This document shows positions 61,714 through 64,000 of a stretch of DNA of 64,000 nt, in pieces. Under the pieces are notes generated by a model. That model was not told the origin of the DNA. It worked only from the letters and a program-made list of their open reading frames with translations, and ran no database searches. Numbering within the stretch: the stretch's first letter is position 1; the number at the start of each line of letters is the position of its first letter. Both the position numbers and the translations under genes were made by a program. Source of the stretch: an uncultured Chloracidobacterium sp. (GTDB lineage Bacteria > Acidobacteriota > Blastocatellia > Pyrinomonadales > Pyrinomonadaceae); assembly GCA_936914845.1 (NCBI GenBank), contig CAKZGE010000005.1, positions 62,001 to 126,000 of the forward strand, read 5' to 3'.

Positions 61714-62973
61714 ATGAGCGAAACAAAAAAGGATAAGATCGCCGGATCGTCACTGCGGGCATATGTAATGTTGGCCGTATTGCTGCTGATCTGGTTCTAT
61801 TTTCATTACGCTACGAACCCAACCACGCCCGAAATGTTGAACATCGGCGAACATTTCAAGGCGTTTTTCGGTGGAATTGCTACCGGGATCACCAATCTTT
61901 TTTCGGGCGGGACAGAGGCAAGTTGGGTAACGGACGGCATATTCCTAAAGCCGCGCAACCTTTCCAATTTGGCTACGCAAATGTCGGTCACGGCGATCTT
62001 GGCGGTCGGAATGCTGATGGTCATCGTTTCGGGCAACATCGATCTTTCAGTAGGCTCGGTGCTTGGTTTCGCCGGGGCGGTTTCCGCTTTTTTGCTGACG
62101 AATCACAATTACAGCTTGGGAGTTTCGATCTTGGCTGCGATCTTGGTCGCGGTGGCGGTCGGGGCTTTCCAGGGGGCCTTGACGGCGTATGCGAACATAC
62201 CGGCCTTCATCGTCACACTCGGCGGGCTGCTCGCTTGGCGAGGCGCCACCAAATGGCTGCTTGAAGGCAATACGATACCGATATCTGACGATACCTTTAA
62301 GGCGATCGGCCAAGGCAACCTACCGGCGATCTACGGATGGATATTGGCGGCGGCGGCCATCGTCTTTTTGCTGTTTACTGCGTTCAAAAGGGCAAAAGCG
62401 GTAAAGGAATATGGACTCGGCGAAGCAGATTACAAAGGCGAATTGCTGCGTTCGGTCGTTCCGGTCATCGCTATACTCGGCTTTATATGGGTAATGAATT
62501 CTTATCAGGGTGTGCCGATACCTGTGCTGATACTGCTCGGCGTCGCGCTTTTCGGGGCGTTTTTGACAAATTCGACGACCTTCGGCCGATACCTTTACGC
62601 GATCGGCGGCAATTCTGATGCAGCACGTTTGTCCGGCATCAATAACCGCAGCAACGTCTTGGTCGTATATGCAATTTTAGGTGCATTGACCGGCATCGCC
62701 GCGTTGATCTTTACGGCTCGGGTCGGAAGTGCCTCACCGGACGCGGGAACGCTGAAAGAACTGGATGCGATCGCAGCCTGCGTCATCGGCGGTGCATCGC
62801 TGGTCGGCGGCCGCGGAACGGTATTCGGAGCATGTCTCGGAGCTCTTATCATGGCAAGCTTGGATAACGGAATGTCGCTTTTGAACGTTCGTGATTTTAT
62901 GCAGGATATTATCAAGGGGTCGATCCTTGTGGCTGCTGTCGGGCTCGATATGGCCGGCCGCCGGCAGGGCTGA
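61714..62973 (+). CDS. Sugar ABC transporter permease, XylH/RbsC-like
   Basis: 419 aa, about ten hydrophobic segments. Seen: M-S-V-T-A-I-L-A-V-G-M-L-M-V-I-V-S-G-N-I-D-L-S-V-G-S-V-L, family region F-I-V-T-L-G-G-L-L-A-W-R-G, A-I-G-G-N-S-D-A-A-R-L-S-G-I-N, and E-L-D-A-I-A-A-C-V-I-G-G-A-S-L-V-G-G-R-G-T. The length and long region between helices (about 218-265) match XylH-type permeases rather than RbsC. Works with the preceding ATPase. Ends 8 bases before the converging moaA gene. Confidence 0.94.
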   Translation: MSETKKDKIAGSSLRAYVMLAVLLLIWFYFHYATNPTTPEMLNIGEHFKAFFGGIATGITNLFSGGTEASWVTDGIFLKPRNLSNLATQMSVTAILAVGMLMVIVSGNIDLSVGSVLGFAGAVSAFLLTNHNYSLGVSILAAILVAVAVGAFQGALTAYANIPAFIVTLGGLLAWRGATKWLLEGNTIPISDDTFKAIGQGNLPAIYGWILAAAAIVFLLFTAFKRAKAVKEYGLGEADYKGELLRSVVPVIAILGFIWVMNSYQGVPIPVLILLGVALFGAFLTNSTTFGRYLYAIGGNSDAARLSGINNRSNVLVVYAILGALTGIAALIFTARVGSASPDAGTLKELDAIAACVIGGASLVGGRGTVFGACLGALIMASLDNGMSLLNVRDFMQDIIKGSILVAAVGLDMAGRRQG

Positions 62974-62980
62974 CCCCTGG

Positions 62981-63964
62981 CTAGCCGCCGATCATACTCA
63001 TCGAACGATTTGGGCGAAGCAATCCTGGGCTGTCAATATGATGGCCCTTTTCTTTTTGGTGAACGGCACTGCGGATAAGGTTCGCGATCTCGGCATCGTC
63101 TGCACCGCGGCGGAGCGGACCGATGATGTCAAATTCCGAGGCAGAGAACAGGCAAGTTCGCATTTGGCCATCGGCAGTAAGCCGAATACGGGAACAGGCG
63201 CCGCAGAAAGGTTCGGTAACGGGGGCGATAATGCCAATGCTGCCGGGCGAGCCATCTGCGAACCGAAAGGTCTGTGCTGTTTTCGAGCCGCGATTGCCTC
63301 CGCTTTCAACCAATGGAAAACGCCGGTCGATATGCTGCCGGATCTCGCGGCCGGAAACGACCAGATCGCGTTGCCAAGACCCGCCTGCGTCAAGCGGCAT
63401 GAATTCAATAAAGCGAACCGCCACGGCCTTTTCACGGGCAAAGGCAGCCATTTCCGCTATTTCATTATCATTTCGGCCGCGAACGATGACGGTATTGATC
63501 TTGACCGGAAAAAGCTGTTCGTCGATGGCGGCATCGACCGCTTTTAGTGCGGCGGGCAAGCCATCAATTCGGGTAATCTGACGAAAATTCTCCCGGTCAA
63601 GACTGTCTATGCTCACCGTTGCCCGATCAAGTCCATGTTGTTTAAGGGCTCGGGCTTGGTCGGCGAAACCGGTGCCATTCGTGGTCAATGCAATATTTGG
63701 ACGTGGCGTCAGCGAAGCAAGCATCTCGACCAAAGCCGGTAAATCGCGACGCAGCATCGGTTCGCCTCCGGTCAAGCGTATCTTTTCAATACCAAGGCTA
63801 ACGAAAACGGCTGCCAGTCTGGATATCTCCGAAATGGCGAGCGTGGGCGAAACACCGTGCCGGCTGCCCTGCGGCAGACAATAGAAACACCGGAAGTTGC
63901 AAGCGGCGGTCAATGAGATACGCAGGTCGCGGATAGTTCGTTGATGGGCATCACGTAATGACAT
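62981..63964 (-). CDS. moaA: GTP 3',8-cyclase MoaA
   Basis: 327 aa radical-SAM enzyme of molybdenum-cofactor synthesis. Seen: C22-N-F-R-C26-F-Y-C29 (SAM cluster), L-T-G-G-E-P-M-L-R-R-D-L, C-terminal cluster P-F-C-G-A-C...R-T-C, and the final M-S-M-I-G-G, close to the conserved R-S-M-x-x-I-G-G end. Converges on the sugar permease gene and is unrelated in function; no other moa genes are in the window. Confidence 0.96.
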   Translation of the reverse strand: MSLRDAHQRTIRDLRISLTAACNFRCFYCLPQGSRHGVSPTLAISEISRLAAVFVSLGIEKIRLTGGEPMLRRDLPALVEMLASLTPRPNIALTTNGTGFADQARALKQHGLDRATVSIDSLDRENFRQITRIDGLPAALKAVDAAIDEQLFPVKINTVIVRGRNDNEIAEMAAFAREKAVAVRFIEFMPLDAGGSWQRDLVVSGREIRQHIDRRFPLVESGGNRGSKTAQTFRFADGSPGSIGIIAPVTEPFCGACSRIRLTADGQMRTCLFSASEFDIIGPLRRGADDAEIANLIRSAVHQKEKGHHIDSPGLLRPNRSMSMIGG

Positions 63965-64000
63965 CGCAGAGAAAATGATATCACTTTTCGCTAGCGGCTT

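Overview
The window reads as a stretch of chromosome from a Gram-negative, moderately GC-rich bacterium, most likely an Acidobacteriota member of the Blastocatellia/Pyrinomonadales type. The grounds are family-level: two very large TonB-dependent receptors with an N-terminal carboxypeptidase-regulatory-like domain, a tandem pair of secreted VWFA proteins of the acidobacterial type, DUF3857/transglutaminase secreted proteins, secreted SdrD B-like and TPR proteins, and abundant Sec signal peptides. The taxonomic call is inference; no rRNA is present. I see no tRNA, rRNA, CRISPR array, prophage or insertion sequence.

Layout. 1-3.5 kb: ribosome/translation cluster (khpA 3' end, rimM, trmD, rplS, rnhB), then a small alpha/beta hydrolase and a DUF2277 gene. 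3.6-6.7 kb: signalling trio (CHASE3 histidine kinase, single-domain response regulator, REC-histidine kinase). 6.8-9.4 kb (minus): four genes each overlapping the next by 4 bases (acetyltransferase, membrane zinc-peptidase-like protein, short-chain dehydrogenase, YycJ-type metallo-hydrolase). 9.6-14 kb: TonB-dependent receptor and a secreted TPR protein. 14-19 kb (minus): phosphomannomutase/phosphoglucomutase, a small secreted protein, a class C beta-lactamase-like serine hydrolase and a secreted esterase. 19-21.8 kb: two VWFA proteins and a Spy/LTXXQ-like protein. 22-29.2 kb: dxs, a DsbA-VKOR disulfide-forming pair, a two-domain M16 protease and DNA topoisomerase IB. 29.2-33.2 kb (minus): two DUF3857/transglutaminase-like exported proteins. 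33.5-42.5 kb: class I aldolase, a polytopic membrane protein, a glyoxalase-II-like hydrolase, a possible structured RNA, an acetyltransferase, a DHH phosphoesterase, an amino-acid permease and an unknown protein. 42.6-45.2 kb (minus): a secreted SdrD B-like protein. 45.4-49.8 kb (minus): acs-mtnB-mtnD-mtnC-msrA, acetyl-CoA synthetase joined to the lower methionine salvage pathway and methionine sulfoxide repair. 49.9-63 kb: a carbohydrate locus. 63-64 kb (minus): moaA.

The most interesting region is 49.9-63 kb. A LacI-family regulator is divergent from a second giant TonB-dependent receptor whose promoter is followed immediately by a perfect 12-base palindrome with a central CG. Downstream on the same strand come a secreted protein with ricin-type QxW repeats, an endonuclease/exonuclease/phosphatase-family protein, a single 1177-residue secreted enzyme that fuses a complete GH3 beta-glucosidase-type module to a glucoamylase-like (COG5368, GH144-type) module, and a CUT2-type sugar ABC ATPase and permease with no substrate-binding protein beside them. 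My working hypothesis is a polysaccharide utilisation locus for a beta-glucan, possibly beta-1,2-glucan, in which one polypeptide carries both endo- and exo-acting activities and the product is taken up as monosaccharide. The receptor and lectin genes are visibly AT-richer and use different codons from the enzyme and transporter genes, so the locus looks like a mosaic.

Limits: everything is from reading sequence and translations; family names rest on motif recognition, not on database searches.
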